Shown here: positions 8,155-16,714 of the stretch, one piece after another
Layout of the letters: each line of letters begins with the position of its first letter
Numbering within the stretch: position 1 is the first letter of the stretch
Assembly: GCF_003265345.1 (NCBI RefSeq)
Contig: NZ_QFWW01000034.1
Span: 166,760-230,759, forward strand
Length of the DNA stretch: 64,000 nt
Direction: 5' to 3'
From: Lentzea terrae
GTDB taxonomy: Bacteria > Actinomycetota > Actinomycetes > Mycobacteriales > Pseudonocardiaceae
Notes under the pieces: model-generated
The model's database searches: none
What the model was told of the DNA's origin: nothing
Seen by the model: the letters and a program-made list of their open reading frames with translations, nothing else
Made by a program: the position numbers and the translations under genes

Positions 8155-8954
8155 TCTCGTTGAACAACGGAGTACGGATCCCTCAACTCGGCTTCGGCGT
8201 CTTCCAGGTGCCGGAGGACCAGGTGGCCGGTGCGGTCACGACGGCGATCGAAGCCGGCTACCGCAGCATCGACACGGCGGCCGCCTACCGCAACGAGTCC
8301 GGGGTCGGCGACGCCATCGCCGGCGTCCCCGACCTGTTCATCACGACCAAGCTGTGGAACTCCGACCAGGGCTACGACTCGACACTGCGCGCGTTCGACG
8401 AGAGCATGCGCCGCCTGCGTCGCGACGTGCTCGACCTCTACCTCATCCACTGGCCGACCCCGTCGCGCGACCTCTACGCCGAGTCCTGGCGCGCGTTGGA
8501 ACAGCTCTACGCCGACGGCCGGGTCCGCGCCATCGGCGTCTCGAACTTCCACACGCGACACCTGCAGCGGCTCTTCGACGAGTTCCCGACCACCCCGGCG
8601 GTGAACCAGATCGAGCTGCACCCGTTGCTGCAGCAGGAAGAGATGCGCAAGGTCCACGTGACCCACAAGATCGTCACCGAGGCCTGGTCACCGCTCGCCC
8701 AGGGCGCGCTGCTGAACAAGCCGGATCTCACCGGCCTGGCCGAGAAGTACGGCAAGACCCCGGCCCAGATCGTGCTGCGCTGGCACGTCCAGCTCGGCAA
8801 CGTCGTGATCCCGAAGTCCGTCACGCCGTACCGGATCAAGGAGAACATCGACATCTTCGACTTCGAGCTGGCGCAGGACGACATGACCGTGATCGCCGAG
8901 CTCGACAACGGCACGCGAACCGGCCCGGACCCGGACCGCTTCAACGTCGCCTGA
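8142..8954 (+). CDS. Aldo/keto reductase
   Basis: This 270-residue NADPH-dependent oxidoreductase carries the family tetrad: Asp (SIDTAAAY), Tyr of the same segment, Lys (FITTKLW) and His (LYLIHWP). The signature GVSNF and the cofactor region IPKSVTPYRIKEN are present. Length is near the bacterial 2,5-diketogluconate reductase group. It overlaps the WYL regulator by 13 nt and converges with the glycosyltransferase gene, sharing 14 nt at the 3' ends. The natural substrate is unknown; a carbonyl detoxification role is only inferred. Confidence 0.93.
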   Translation: MVPLISLNNGVRIPQLGFGVFQVPEDQVAGAVTTAIEAGYRSIDTAAAYRNESGVGDAIAGVPDLFITTKLWNSDQGYDSTLRAFDESMRRLRRDVLDLYLIHWPTPSRDLYAESWRALEQLYADGRVRAIGVSNFHTRHLQRLFDEFPTTPAVNQIELHPLLQQEEMRKVHVTHKIVTEAWSPLAQGALLNKPDLTGLAEKYGKTPAQIVLRWHVQLGNVVIPKSVTPYRIKENIDIFDFELAQDDMTVIAELDNGTRTGPDPDRFNVA

Positions 8955-10098
8955 GCAGCTCCTCGATGTGGTTCGCCGCTGTGGCCGCGCCACCGGCCGC
9001 CTTGATCGCGCCGCCCAGTTGCCGGGCGCGTTCGCGGTGGCGCGGCTCCGACAGCACCTGATCAACGGCTTGCTCGAGGGACTTCGGTCTCCTGCGGGTG
9101 ATTCCGGCTCTTGATCTGGCCACGCGTGCGGCCACCTGGGCCTTGTCCAGCTCACCGGGCACGACGACGAGCGGTACACCCGCCGCCAACGCAGCCAGCA
9201 CGCCGCCCCACCCGCCGTTGGTGATCATCAGGTCAGTTCGGGGTAGTAACAGGTCGTGGGGGATGAACTCTGCAGCACGCACGTTGTCCGGCAGTGCTCC
9301 GAGGGTTCTGACCGGCGCGCCTCCGGTGGTGGCCACCACCAGCGCGTCGTGGCCGGCGAGCGCCTCGATCGCGGGCTTCAGCAGGTCGTCCGCGCCGGTC
9401 TCCAGCGTCCCCTGGGTCACGTGCACGACGGTCCGCCCGTCGAGATCGGACCACCAGTCGGGCAGGCCGATCGGCTTCGCGGGACTGACCAACCGTCCGA
9501 CGAACTGGGTTTGGTGAGGTGGTTGCACGGTCTCGAGGTGCCGGACCCCTTGTGCCAGCACGAGTTCCGGCGAGTAGAACGCTTCCAGCGCGCCTGGTTT
9601 GGGCTTGAGGCCGACCTCCGCGCGCATGCGGTTGAACATTCCGTCGACGATCAACCTCGACACCACGCGGGCGAACGGGCGGCTGGCGACCAGCGGCGTC
9701 ACCGCGACCGTCGCCCACGGCACGTTCCTGATCTCGGCGGCCATCGCGGCCCCGAACGCCAGGTGATCCGTGACCACCAGGTCGAACTCGGCTTCCAGGA
9801 CATCCTTCGCCTGCGCCGCACCGGTTCCGACCAGCACGTCGCGGACGTTCGCGAAGTTCGACCGCATGCCCTTGCCGTCGCCGACGCTCGGGAACGCCTT
9901 GTTGAGCTCGGCGTCGTCGAAGTCCGGCGCGTGTTGCCACGGCAACCACTGCGCGCCCTCGAACTTGTCGCGGTATTTGGCGCCCGTGTAGGCGACGACC
10001 TCGTGCCCGCGCCTGACCAGCTCACCCGACACCGCCGCCATCGCGCCGACGTGCCCCGCGAACGGCAGTGACGCGATCAGAATCCGTGCGTCCCCCAT
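8941..10098 (-). CDS. GT1-family (UGT/MGT-like) glycosyltransferase
   Basis: This 385-residue glycosyltransferase has a GT-B fold: an acceptor half beginning ARILIASLPFAGHVGAMAAV and a donor half with VVHVTQGTLETG, FIPHDLLLPRTDLMITNGGWGG and AALAAGVPLVVVPGELDK. It resembles macrolide/antibiotic-type and calicheamicin-type glycosyltransferases. The usual donor-site H of the HxG motif appears as TNGG, so donor preference is unclear. ATG 10098 is chosen because family members begin at this point; a GTG at 10152 would add 18 residues. There is no biosynthetic cluster around it, so it may inactivate small molecules. Confidence 0.88.
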   Translation of the reverse strand: MGDARILIASLPFAGHVGAMAAVSGELVRRGHEVVAYTGAKYRDKFEGAQWLPWQHAPDFDDAELNKAFPSVGDGKGMRSNFANVRDVLVGTGAAQAKDVLEAEFDLVVTDHLAFGAAMAAEIRNVPWATVAVTPLVASRPFARVVSRLIVDGMFNRMRAEVGLKPKPGALEAFYSPELVLAQGVRHLETVQPPHQTQFVGRLVSPAKPIGLPDWWSDLDGRTVVHVTQGTLETGADDLLKPAIEALAGHDALVVATTGGAPVRTLGALPDNVRAAEFIPHDLLLPRTDLMITNGGWGGVLAALAAGVPLVVVPGELDKAQVAARVARSRAGITRRRPKSLEQAVDQVLSEPRHRERARQLGGAIKAAGGAATAANHIEELLRRR

Positions 10099-10103
10099 GA
10101 CGG

Positions 10104-10122
10104 GGCAACGACCAGCGTTGCC
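10104..10122. repeat. Inverted repeat just upstream of the glycosyltransferase start
   Basis: GGCAACG (10104-10110) pairs with CGTTGCC (10116-10122) over a 5-nt loop, ending 6 nt before the ATG of the minus-strand glycosyltransferase. It occupies the place of the ribosome binding site, so it may be an operator or an RNA hairpin limiting translation. Confidence 0.4.
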
Positions 10123-10209
10123 GCGCAGTTCCCCTATGGCTGCGCACCACACACACGACTCTGGCCGGGTTCCCCCAATTTCAATTCTAGGGGGCGGGTC
10201 TGACAGTGG

Positions 10210-11916
10210 TCAGGCGTTCGTCGACAGGGCCTGTCCGAGCGCGGCTTCGATCCCGTCCACGTTCTCCACCACGGACACCGAACCGCCGGTCGTCGTGGCG
10301 ATGTCCGTCAGCGCGCCCTTGTCGACCTCGCCGCCGATCGCGATGAAACTGATCGCCAAGTCCTTGCCGTGCAAGCGACTCTTCAACGCGGCGAGGTCGA
10401 TCCCGCCGTCCGAGGTGCCGTCGGTGATCACCACGACCCGATTGATCCGCCCGGCCACAAAACCGTCGTGCGCCGCCTCGTAGCAGGCCGCCAGCGAGGT
10501 GTAGAGCTGGGAGCCGTCAGAGGTCTTCAGCCCGTCGATCGACCGGCGCAGTGCGTCGCGCTTCTCCGTCACCGGCCCGGTGCCGACCAGTTGCTTGTAG
10601 GGCTTGGAGCCGTCCAGGTCGCGCGCGAACTCCCAGAGCCCGAACGACCCGGACACCGATCTGTCCACCTGACCGCGCAGCGCGGCCTTCACCTTGTCCA
10701 GCCTGGGTTTCATCGACGTCGACACGTCGGCCAGCACCGTCACGACCTGCCCGCCGCGATCGGCCGAAGCCCACGCCGACGAGATCTGCTGTGTCGTGAC
10801 AGCGTCGGCGGCAACGAGGTTCTCCGTGACCGGAGACCAGGACACGCCGGGGGAGCGCGACGGTCGGTCCTGAGTGGACTCGACGCGCAAGCCGCCGGTT
10901 GCCAGGATCTTCTGTTGCGCGGGCTGGGTCATGAACTCGCGGAACGCCTGCGCCGCACGCACTTCCGCCTCGCCGACCGCGGAACCGCCCAGCGCGATGT
11001 ACGGGAAGTCCGCCATCGGTGTCGGGCCCACCGGAAGCACGCCCACGAGCGGCTTCGACGGCGCTTCCTTGCCGGTGTTGTGCTTGTAGAGGTCCACTTC
11101 GGACACCGGCGTGACGCTGAAGCCCGCCGCGTTGACCGTGGCGCTGTCACCCAAGCGTCGCAACGCATCGCGCGTCGTCGGCGGTACCTCCGGCGGCACG
11201 GTGGCGGCGAGCTTGGACAGCGCTGCCTTGGCCGCGTCCGAACCCAGCGACTCGGCCGTCACCGGTCCCTTGCCGCCGGCCAGCGCCGACTGGATCGCCA
11301 GCGCGGACGCCGTGTTCGCGGACGGGTCCGGCATCGCGACGCTGAAGCGGCCCCAGCCCTGGCCGAACTTCTGCCAGTCCGTGACCTCCGGCATGTCGGT
11401 CCACTTGAAGTCCTTCAGCACCGGCGCGGCCGCCTCGGGCGCGGCCAGCAGCACGGGGGAGGTGCCGATGGACTTCGGTGCCGAGCCGACCAGCTTCGCG
11501 TTCAGCGCCGTCAGCCGGTTCGCCCACAACGTCGAGTCGGGCAGCCACGCGTGGGGGCGCCCGCCGAGCTTCGTCTCGTCCCAGTTGGTCGTCAGGCCCT
11601 CCAGCACGGCCGACGAGTCCGCGGAGGTGACCTCGACTGCGATGCAGTGGTCGTACACAACGGGCCGCGTGGCGCTCCATGCGCGCGCGACGTCCGCAAC
11701 CGACTCGGCAACGCTCGGCGTGGCGGCCACGCGCAGCACCGAGTTGCCCTCGCTGCAGTTCTGCGCCAACGCCCTGGCACGGCTGTCGAGCACACCGCCG
11801 GCCCACGACCAAGCGAGCCAGCCGAGGCCGATCAACACGACGAACACGACGATGAGCACGGGCCACTTGGCGATCCCGCGCCGCACCCTCGCCCGCAGCG
11901 CGCGGTGTCGAGACAT
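10210..11916 (-). CDS. Membrane-anchored solute-binding / von Willebrand A domain protein
   Basis: The 568-residue protein has a basic N terminus, one membrane anchor at about residues 18-41 (PVLIVVFVVLIGLGWLAWSW), a periplasmic-binding-protein-like region (about 60-345) and a C-terminal VWA domain (about 385-565). The VWA MIDAS is intact as DVSTSM with later VVVITDGTSDGG. Actinomycete proteins of this architecture are annotated as substrate-binding and VWA proteins, but their ligand and partner are unknown. It stands alone on the minus strand, 65 nt from the next upstream gene. A weak C-rich/G-rich hairpin lies downstream near 10172-10194. Confidence 0.87.
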   Translation of the reverse strand: MSRHRALRARVRRGIAKWPVLIVVFVVLIGLGWLAWSWAGGVLDSRARALAQNCSEGNSVLRVAATPSVAESVADVARAWSATRPVVYDHCIAVEVTSADSSAVLEGLTTNWDETKLGGRPHAWLPDSTLWANRLTALNAKLVGSAPKSIGTSPVLLAAPEAAAPVLKDFKWTDMPEVTDWQKFGQGWGRFSVAMPDPSANTASALAIQSALAGGKGPVTAESLGSDAAKAALSKLAATVPPEVPPTTRDALRRLGDSATVNAAGFSVTPVSEVDLYKHNTGKEAPSKPLVGVLPVGPTPMADFPYIALGGSAVGEAEVRAAQAFREFMTQPAQQKILATGGLRVESTQDRPSRSPGVSWSPVTENLVAADAVTTQQISSAWASADRGGQVVTVLADVSTSMKPRLDKVKAALRGQVDRSVSGSFGLWEFARDLDGSKPYKQLVGTGPVTEKRDALRRSIDGLKTSDGSQLYTSLAACYEAAHDGFVAGRINRVVVITDGTSDGGIDLAALKSRLHGKDLAISFIAIGGEVDKGALTDIATTTGGSVSVVENVDGIEAALGQALSTNA

Positions 11917-11981
11917 CGATCCCTCACAACTACTCAGCGGCCCCCGGACGACCAGCCAATCACGCTAACAGGTGAACTCCG

Positions 11982-12854
11982 TCAGCGAAGTGAAGTCACT
12001 GAGTGTATCGACTGGCACACGAAGATGAGCCGTTCTCGCAACGGTTGCGCCCGCTCAGCGAACGCCGCCTGCCGCCGCACGTACTCCGCGCGCCCGTCCG
12101 GGGTCTCGATCGGCACCGGCTCGTAGCCCAGCCCTGCCAGGTCGTACGGGGACGCCTGCATGTCGAGTTCGCGCACGTCAGCGGCCAGTTCGAAGCAGTC
12201 GGCGACCAGGTCGGACGGCGTCGCCGGCTCCAGCTTGTACGCCCACTTGAACAGGTCCATGTTCGCGTGCAGGCACCCCGGCTGCTCGTTCGCGACCTGG
12301 TCCTCCCGCGTGGGCTGAATGGCGTTGCGAGGCCGCGCGGGCTGCGTGAAGAACCGGAACGCGTCGAAGTGCCCGCACTGGATCCGGCTCGCCTCGACCA
12401 ACTGGTCGGTCCCGTCGCTGCCGAGCCGCAACGGCCACGCGTTGTGCCGGACCTCCTCCGGCTGCTGGCGGTAGACCATCGCCCATTCGTGCAGCCCGAA
12501 GCACCCCAGCCGCGCCGGCCGGCTCAGCGTGGCCGTGAGCAGCTCCCGCACGAACTCCACGGTCTTCTGGCGCTGTTGGCTGAAGCTCTCGACGTCGAGC
12601 GTCACGCCGTCCGGAGTGGCCTTGTAGTGCGGAAACTCCAGATACTCGGCCGCGTCCTCGAGGACGATGCCCGGCCCCGGATGCCACCGTTCCAGCCTGA
12701 TCGGCCGATGGCTGTAGTACGTGAAGAGGAAATCCATCACCGGGTGCTTCTCTTTGCGAAGCTTCCGCTCCTGGTGCGGCCCGGTGAACCGGCGCATGCG
12801 CGCGACGTGCGCATCACGCAATTCGTGCCATTCGGCTCGTTTCAGGACCTCCAC
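11982..12854 (-). CDS. Protein annotated in actinomycetes as 3-methyladenine DNA glycosylase-like
   Basis: This 290-residue protein resembles a conserved actinobacterial family often labelled 3-methyladenine DNA glycosylase. Family marks are KHPVMDFLFTYYSHRP, RLERWHPGPG, LGCFGLHEWAMVYRQ and EQPGCLHANMDLFKWAYKL. I see no helix-hairpin-helix or AAG-type catalytic motif, so the enzymatic label is weak and inherited from databases. Conserved His, Cys and Glu residues could form a metal site. It is divergent from a DUF1801 gene 19 nt away. Confidence 0.65.
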   Translation of the reverse strand: MEVLKRAEWHELRDAHVARMRRFTGPHQERKLRKEKHPVMDFLFTYYSHRPIRLERWHPGPGIVLEDAAEYLEFPHYKATPDGVTLDVESFSQQRQKTVEFVRELLTATLSRPARLGCFGLHEWAMVYRQQPEEVRHNAWPLRLGSDGTDQLVEASRIQCGHFDAFRFFTQPARPRNAIQPTREDQVANEQPGCLHANMDLFKWAYKLEPATPSDLVADCFELAADVRELDMQASPYDLAGLGYEPVPIETPDGRAEYVRRQAAFAERAQPLRERLIFVCQSIHSVTSLR

Positions 12855-12873
12855 GAGCGATTACCGTACGCGC

Positions 12874-13320
12874 ATGGTGCAGAGCAAAGCCTCCACGGTC
12901 GCCGAGTACCTCGCCGAACTGCCTGATCAGCAGCGTGCCGAGGTCAGCGCTGTGCGCGACGTCATCGTCGCCAACCTCCCCGACGGCTACGTCGAGGGCA
13001 TGCAGTGGGGAATGATCACCTGGCACGTGCCGCTGGAGGTGAGCGGCCCGACCTACAACAAGCAGCCCCTGAGCTACGTGGCCCTGGCCGCCCAGAAGAA
13101 CTACTACTCGGTCTACCTCACCACCGTGAACGGCCCCGGCGAGGACTCGTTCCGCTCCAGGTACGCGACCACCGGCAAGAAGCTCGACATGGGCAAGTCC
13201 TGCGTCCGCTTCAAACGCGCCTCGGACCTGGCCCTCGACGTCATCGGCGAGGAGATCACCCGCCACTCGGTCCGCGACTTCCTCGACTGGCACCGCGCAA
13301 ACGGCTCGGTGAAGACCTAA
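12874..13320 (+). CDS. DUF1801 domain protein
   Basis: This 148-residue protein starts at ATG 12874 (MVQSKASTVAEYLAELPDQQR). It shows the DUF1801/YdhG-like fold marks MQWGMITWHVPL, YVALAAQKNYYSVYL, GKSCVRFKRASDL and a short C-terminal helix. The family is related to frataxin-like alpha/beta folds and has no settled function. Its stop codon overlaps by 3 nt the stop region of the convergent zinc-ribbon gene. Confidence 0.85.
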   Translation: MVQSKASTVAEYLAELPDQQRAEVSAVRDVIVANLPDGYVEGMQWGMITWHVPLEVSGPTYNKQPLSYVALAAQKNYYSVYLTTVNGPGEDSFRSRYATTGKKLDMGKSCVRFKRASDLALDVIGEEITRHSVRDFLDWHRANGSVKT

Positions 13321-13562
13321 AGCGGCGGCACCAGCCCGTTGAACGTCCGCGCGCCGTTGCAATGCGGGCACTCCCGCCCGTTGTCCACGGTCCGCGGCGC
13401 ACCGCCGATGAGCGCCAGCGTGGGCGACGCGATGTAGCTGGCGCCTCCGCACAGGTGGCAGACCGTGCGCGGTTCGGGCGTGACGGCGAAGAGGTCGTCC
13501 GGGTCTTCCTCGTCCTCGAAGTCGTCGTCCTCGGCGAACTCGTCCTCGTCGTCCTCACTCAT
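13317..13562 (-). CDS. Small acidic zinc-ribbon-like protein, 81 aa
   Basis: The N-terminal 30 residues are almost entirely acidic (MSEDDEDEFAEDDDFEDEED). The rest holds two CxxC knuckles, CHLCGG and CPHCNG, 27 residues apart, as in DnaJ-type or rubredoxin-like zinc ribbons. No enzymatic motif is visible. An acidic tail joined to a ribbon suggests a protein- or nucleic-acid-binding accessory factor, but the role is unknown. It lies 10 nt downstream of the Imm63-like gene stop on the same strand and may share its transcript. Confidence 0.75.
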   Translation of the reverse strand: MSEDDEDEFAEDDDFEDEEDPDDLFAVTPEPRTVCHLCGGASYIASPTLALIGGAPRTVDNGRECPHCNGARTFNGLVPPL

Positions 13563-13572
13563 GGTGCACAAC

Positions 13573-13938
13573 CTAGTGGGTCGGCCGGGATGCACGCGCA
13601 CGCTCCGCCCAGCGCGGGTCCAGCGTGCCGAGCAGCTCCTCCTGCCGCCGGAACGCCGTGAACCGCTGCTCCTCGCCGGGAACCGGGTGCTGCACGGCCC
13701 ACGAGTACGCCATCGTCCGCGTGACCTCGAACAGCGCCCAGTACAGGATCTCGTCGAGCTTCGTCGTCTCCTTCGCGAACAGCCGCTGCCCGCGCTCGTA
13801 CGCGACCAGCCGGTAGACCGGCCCCTCCGACACCTCGATGAACGGGTGGCCACCGTCGAAGTTCTCGAACCCGACCATCCACGAAGCGCCGATCTGCTGC
13901 CGCAGAGCCTCCAGCCGGGTGGCCAGCTCGGACTTCAC
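13573..13938 (-). CDS. Imm63-like immunity protein family member
   Basis: The 121-residue product starts at GTG 13938 (VKSELATRLEALRQQIG). The pattern HPFIEVSEGPVYRLVAYERGQ, then TKLDEILYWALFEV and the closing FRRQEELLGTLDPRWAER, matches immunity protein 63 of polymorphic toxin systems. The start overlaps the HxlR stop codon as GTGA, a coupling arrangement. No toxin gene lies beside it, so it is an orphan immunity protein or has been recruited for another job. The family assignment is from pattern memory. Confidence 0.62.
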   Translation of the reverse strand: MKSELATRLEALRQQIGASWMVGFENFDGGHPFIEVSEGPVYRLVAYERGQRLFAKETTKLDEILYWALFEVTRTMAYSWAVQHPVPGEEQRFTAFRRQEELLGTLDPRWAERARASRPTH

Positions 13939-14360
13939 GACGCCGCCGAAGAACGGGTCAGCGACTCCATGGAAGCCTCGCCGCCGCACGACGCGCACAC
14001 GACGCGTGGCTCCAGCAGGTGCCCACAAGAGTGCTCGTACACGAGCGGGAGGGGCCCCTCGGTCACGTAGGCGTCGCCCCACTCCTTGAGCATCAGGAGC
14101 ACGTTGTGCAGCGCGCGGCCCGCGTCGGTCAGGTGGTACTCGTGCCGTGGCGGATGCGAGGAGTACTGGTGCTTCTCCAGCACGCCGAACGCGACCAGCT
14201 TCTTCAGCCGCGCGGCGAGCACGTCGCGGGAGGCGCCGGTGTTCGCGGCGATCTGGTCGAAGCGGGTGTTGCCGAAGAAGACCTCGCGCAACGCCAGCAG
14301 TGACCAGCGTTCGCCGACTACCTCCAGCGCGTTCGCGACGGAGCAGCTTCGAGGGGCCAT
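13935..14360 (-). CDS. HxlR-family transcriptional regulator
   Basis: This 141-residue regulator has the HxlR winged helix (residues 4-95): CSVANALEVVGERWSLLALR, then GNTRFDQI, SRDVLAARLKKLV and YHLTDAGRAL. The N-terminal Cys6 is the conserved redox-type cysteine of the family. The C terminus adds a Cys-rich stretch (HSCGHLLEPRVVCASCGG) that could bind zinc. It is divergent from an SDR gene, and two copies of a GTTGG-N5-CCAAC palindrome lie between them. The SDR is therefore its probable target. Confidence 0.92.
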   Translation of the reverse strand: MAPRSCSVANALEVVGERWSLLALREVFFGNTRFDQIAANTGASRDVLAARLKKLVAFGVLEKHQYSSHPPRHEYHLTDAGRALHNVLLMLKEWGDAYVTEGPLPLVYEHSCGHLLEPRVVCASCGGEASMESLTRSSAAS

Positions 14361-14379
14361 GTGACCATCCTAGCAGTGG

Positions 14380-14427
14380 GTTGGCAAATCCAACTGACTG
14401 CCGCTACGGTTAGTTGGAAATCCCAAC
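14380..14427. promoter_or_regulatory. Twin HxlR operators
   Basis: Two palindromes, GTTGGcaaatCCAAC (14380-14394) and GTTGGaaatcCCAAC (14413-14427), have centres 33 bp apart, three helical turns. They cover the gap between the divergent HxlR and SDR genes; the second ends 3 nt before the SDR Shine-Dalgarno (GGAGGT, 14431-14436). Confidence 0.75.
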
Positions 14428-14440
14428 TCAGGAGGTAGAG

Positions 14441-15097
14441 ATGGAACTCAACGGTGTTGCGGTGCTGGTGACCGGTGCCAACCGCGGGCTCGGCCGGGCG
14501 TTCGCCCAGGAGTTGCGGAAGCGCGGGGCGAAGGTCTACGCCGGTGCGCGCAATCCGGCGTCCGTTGTGGACGAGGGCGTGGTCCCGGTTCAGCTGGACG
14601 TGACCGACGATGCGTCCGTCGCGGCCGCGGCCAAGGCGCTCGGCGACGTCTCGATCGTGATCAACAACGCCGGGGTGGCCGTCGGCGGCGCGGATGTTGA
14701 CAGCATCAAGGCAGAATTCGACGTCAACTTCTACGGGCTCGTCCGCACGACGGACGAGTTCGCACCCATTCTGAAAGCCAATGGCGGTGGCGTGCTCGTC
14801 AACGTGCTGAGCGTGCTGTCGTTCATCGGCTGGCCTGGTGCGCGCGGCTACGCGGCGTCCAAGGCGGCCGGGTGGTCGCTCACCCAGTCGACGCGGGAAG
14901 CGTTGCGAGAGCAGGGAACTCGCGTCATCGCCGTGCACGCCGGGTTCATCGACACGGACATGGCGTCCGGAGTCGACGCCCCGAAGATCGCGCCGGAGGA
15001 CGTCGTTTCCCAGGTGCTGCAAGCGATTCAGAACGGTGATGACGAGGTGCTCGCGGACGACCTCACTCGTTCGGTGAAAGCCGCACTGGCCTCTTGA
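14441..15097 (+). CDS. Short-chain dehydrogenase/reductase
   Basis: This 218-residue classical SDR has the cofactor motif TGANRGLG, the structural NNAG and the catalytic YAASK with upstream Ser in NVLSVLSF. The start ATG 14441 has GGAGGT 4 nt upstream; the frame is open a little further but would leave this site internal. The C-terminal tail shows FIDTDMASGVDAPKI. It is probably repressed by the divergent HxlR protein through the twin operators. Such pairs often respond to quinones or electrophiles, but no inducer can be read here. Confidence 0.93.
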   Translation: MELNGVAVLVTGANRGLGRAFAQELRKRGAKVYAGARNPASVVDEGVVPVQLDVTDDASVAAAAKALGDVSIVINNAGVAVGGADVDSIKAEFDVNFYGLVRTTDEFAPILKANGGGVLVNVLSVLSFIGWPGARGYAASKAAGWSLTQSTREALREQGTRVIAVHAGFIDTDMASGVDAPKIAPEDVVSQVLQAIQNGDDEVLADDLTRSVKAALAS

Positions 15098-15210
15098 GAC
15101 GGTTTCGGGACTAGGTGTTCCCCCTGAGCGTCCGGCGTAGGTTTCCGCCGCATCCGAACCGCTGCGGGAGCGTTCTCACGCATCCGCCTGGGGCGCTTAG
15201 GGGAACAACG

Positions 15211-16659
15211 ATGCTCAACAGACGAGGCGTGCTCGCCGCGGGTGGTCTCGCGGCAGGCGTTTTCGGTGTGCCGCAACTGCTCACGCCCGCTCAGGGGCAC
15301 GAAGCGCACGGGACTGAGTTTCAGGAGTCGAAGACCTTCACCGGAGCCAAACCGGAGATAGTGCCGTGGACACGGCCGATGCCCGTGCCGCCGGTGCTCA
15401 GACCACTGGTGTCGACACCGAAGCAGGAGATCTACCAGCTCTCGATCGACCGGACGACCGCGGAGATCCTGCCCGGCCTGCAGTCGCCCGTCATGGGGTT
15501 CGGCGGGCAGTTCGTGGGCCCGACGATCAAGGCGAAGACCGGTCGCAAAACGCTGATCATGCTGCAGAACAAGATGGACGAGGCCGCCAACGTCCACCTG
15601 CACGGCGGGCACGTGCCGGCCGAGCACGACGGCCACCCGAAGGATCTCGTCGAGCCCGGCCGCACCCGGCTCTACCTCTACCCGAACACCCAGCAGGGCA
15701 CGACCCTCTGGTACCACGACCACAGTCACGGCAACGAGGCCGCACACGTCTACTTAGGACTGCACGGCGCCTACGTCATCGAGGACGACTCCGAGCGCGC
15801 GCTGAACCTGCCGTCCGGCGCGTACGACGTCCCGATCCTGTTGCGCGACATCCAGTTCGACGACAGCGGCAACATCGTGGTCTTCGACGACCCGGCCAAG
15901 CGCACGGTCGTCCTCGCGAACGGCGTCCCGCAGCCCTACTTCGAGGTCGCCGCGCGCAAGTACCGGTTCCGCCTGATCAACTCCGCCAACCAGCGCGTCT
16001 TCAAGCTCAGGCTGACCGGCGACACGTTCACCCGCATCGGCTCCGACGGCGGCCTGCTCGCCAATTCCGTCGAGGCGGAGGAGCTCATCCTCTCCTCCGC
16101 CGAACGGACTGACGTCGTCATCGACTTCACGAAGTACCCGGTCGGCACCAAAGTCCTCCTGACCGACGCCGCCGCGGGCGAGATCCTGCGCTTCGACGTC
16201 GTCCGCCGCGCCTCGGACTCGAGCCGCGTCCCCGCCGTGCTGCGCCCGCTGCCCGCGATGCCACTCTCCACAGTGGACCGCGAGGTCGACCTGGCGTTCG
16301 TCTTCAAGCCCAACGAGCGCCCGGACGGCGTGATCAACGGCAAGGTCTTCGACATGGACCGCGTCGACTTCACGATCAAGCGCGGCTCCACCGAGACGTG
16401 GCTCATCAAGAGCTCCGACCCGGCCGGCGTCAAGCACAACTTCCACCTGCACCTGGTCCAGTTCCGCGTGCTGGAGCGCAACGGCGGCCCGCCCCTGCCG
16501 AGCGACGCGGGCCTCAAGGACACGATCCCGATCAGCGCGGGCGAGACCGTCAAGGTGCAGGCCACGTTCACCGGCTACACCGGCCGCTACGTCTACCACT
16601 GCCACTTCCTCGAGCACTCGTGGATCGGCATGATGGCGCAGCTCGAAATCGTGCCCTGA
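15211..16659 (+). CDS. Multicopper oxidase (CotA/laccase-like), Tat-exported
   Basis: This 482-residue enzyme has all four copper-binding segments: VHLHGGHVPAEHD, LWYHDHSHGN, HNFHLHLVQF and YHCHFLEHSWIGMM, the last with the axial Met of the type 1 site. The N terminus NRRGVLAAGGLAAG is a Tat-type signal. It resembles spore-coat laccase and phenoxazinone synthase-like oxidases and would oxidise phenols or metal ions outside the membrane. An inverted repeat (15117-15130 with 15194-15206) spans the leader and overlaps the Shine-Dalgarno. The RND efflux set follows 154 bp downstream behind its own regulatory repeats. Confidence 0.95.
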   Translation: MLNRRGVLAAGGLAAGVFGVPQLLTPAQGHEAHGTEFQESKTFTGAKPEIVPWTRPMPVPPVLRPLVSTPKQEIYQLSIDRTTAEILPGLQSPVMGFGGQFVGPTIKAKTGRKTLIMLQNKMDEAANVHLHGGHVPAEHDGHPKDLVEPGRTRLYLYPNTQQGTTLWYHDHSHGNEAAHVYLGLHGAYVIEDDSERALNLPSGAYDVPILLRDIQFDDSGNIVVFDDPAKRTVVLANGVPQPYFEVAARKYRFRLINSANQRVFKLRLTGDTFTRIGSDGGLLANSVEAEELILSSAERTDVVIDFTKYPVGTKVLLTDAAAGEILRFDVVRRASDSSRVPAVLRPLPAMPLSTVDREVDLAFVFKPNERPDGVINGKVFDMDRVDFTIKRGSTETWLIKSSDPAGVKHNFHLHLVQFRVLERNGGPPLPSDAGLKDTIPISAGETVKVQATFTGYTGRYVYHCHFLEHSWIGMMAQLEIVP

Positions 16660-16714
16660 GCCGAGTGGAGGAGTCCCCGCGCGAACGGCCGAGGCCGCCC
16701 AGGTGACGAGCACG

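Noticed and set aside
10172..10194. CCCCC...GGGGG hairpin after the VWA gene
   Set aside because: Arms pair only partly (five G-C pairs and a bulge), so it is too weak to list as a terminator.
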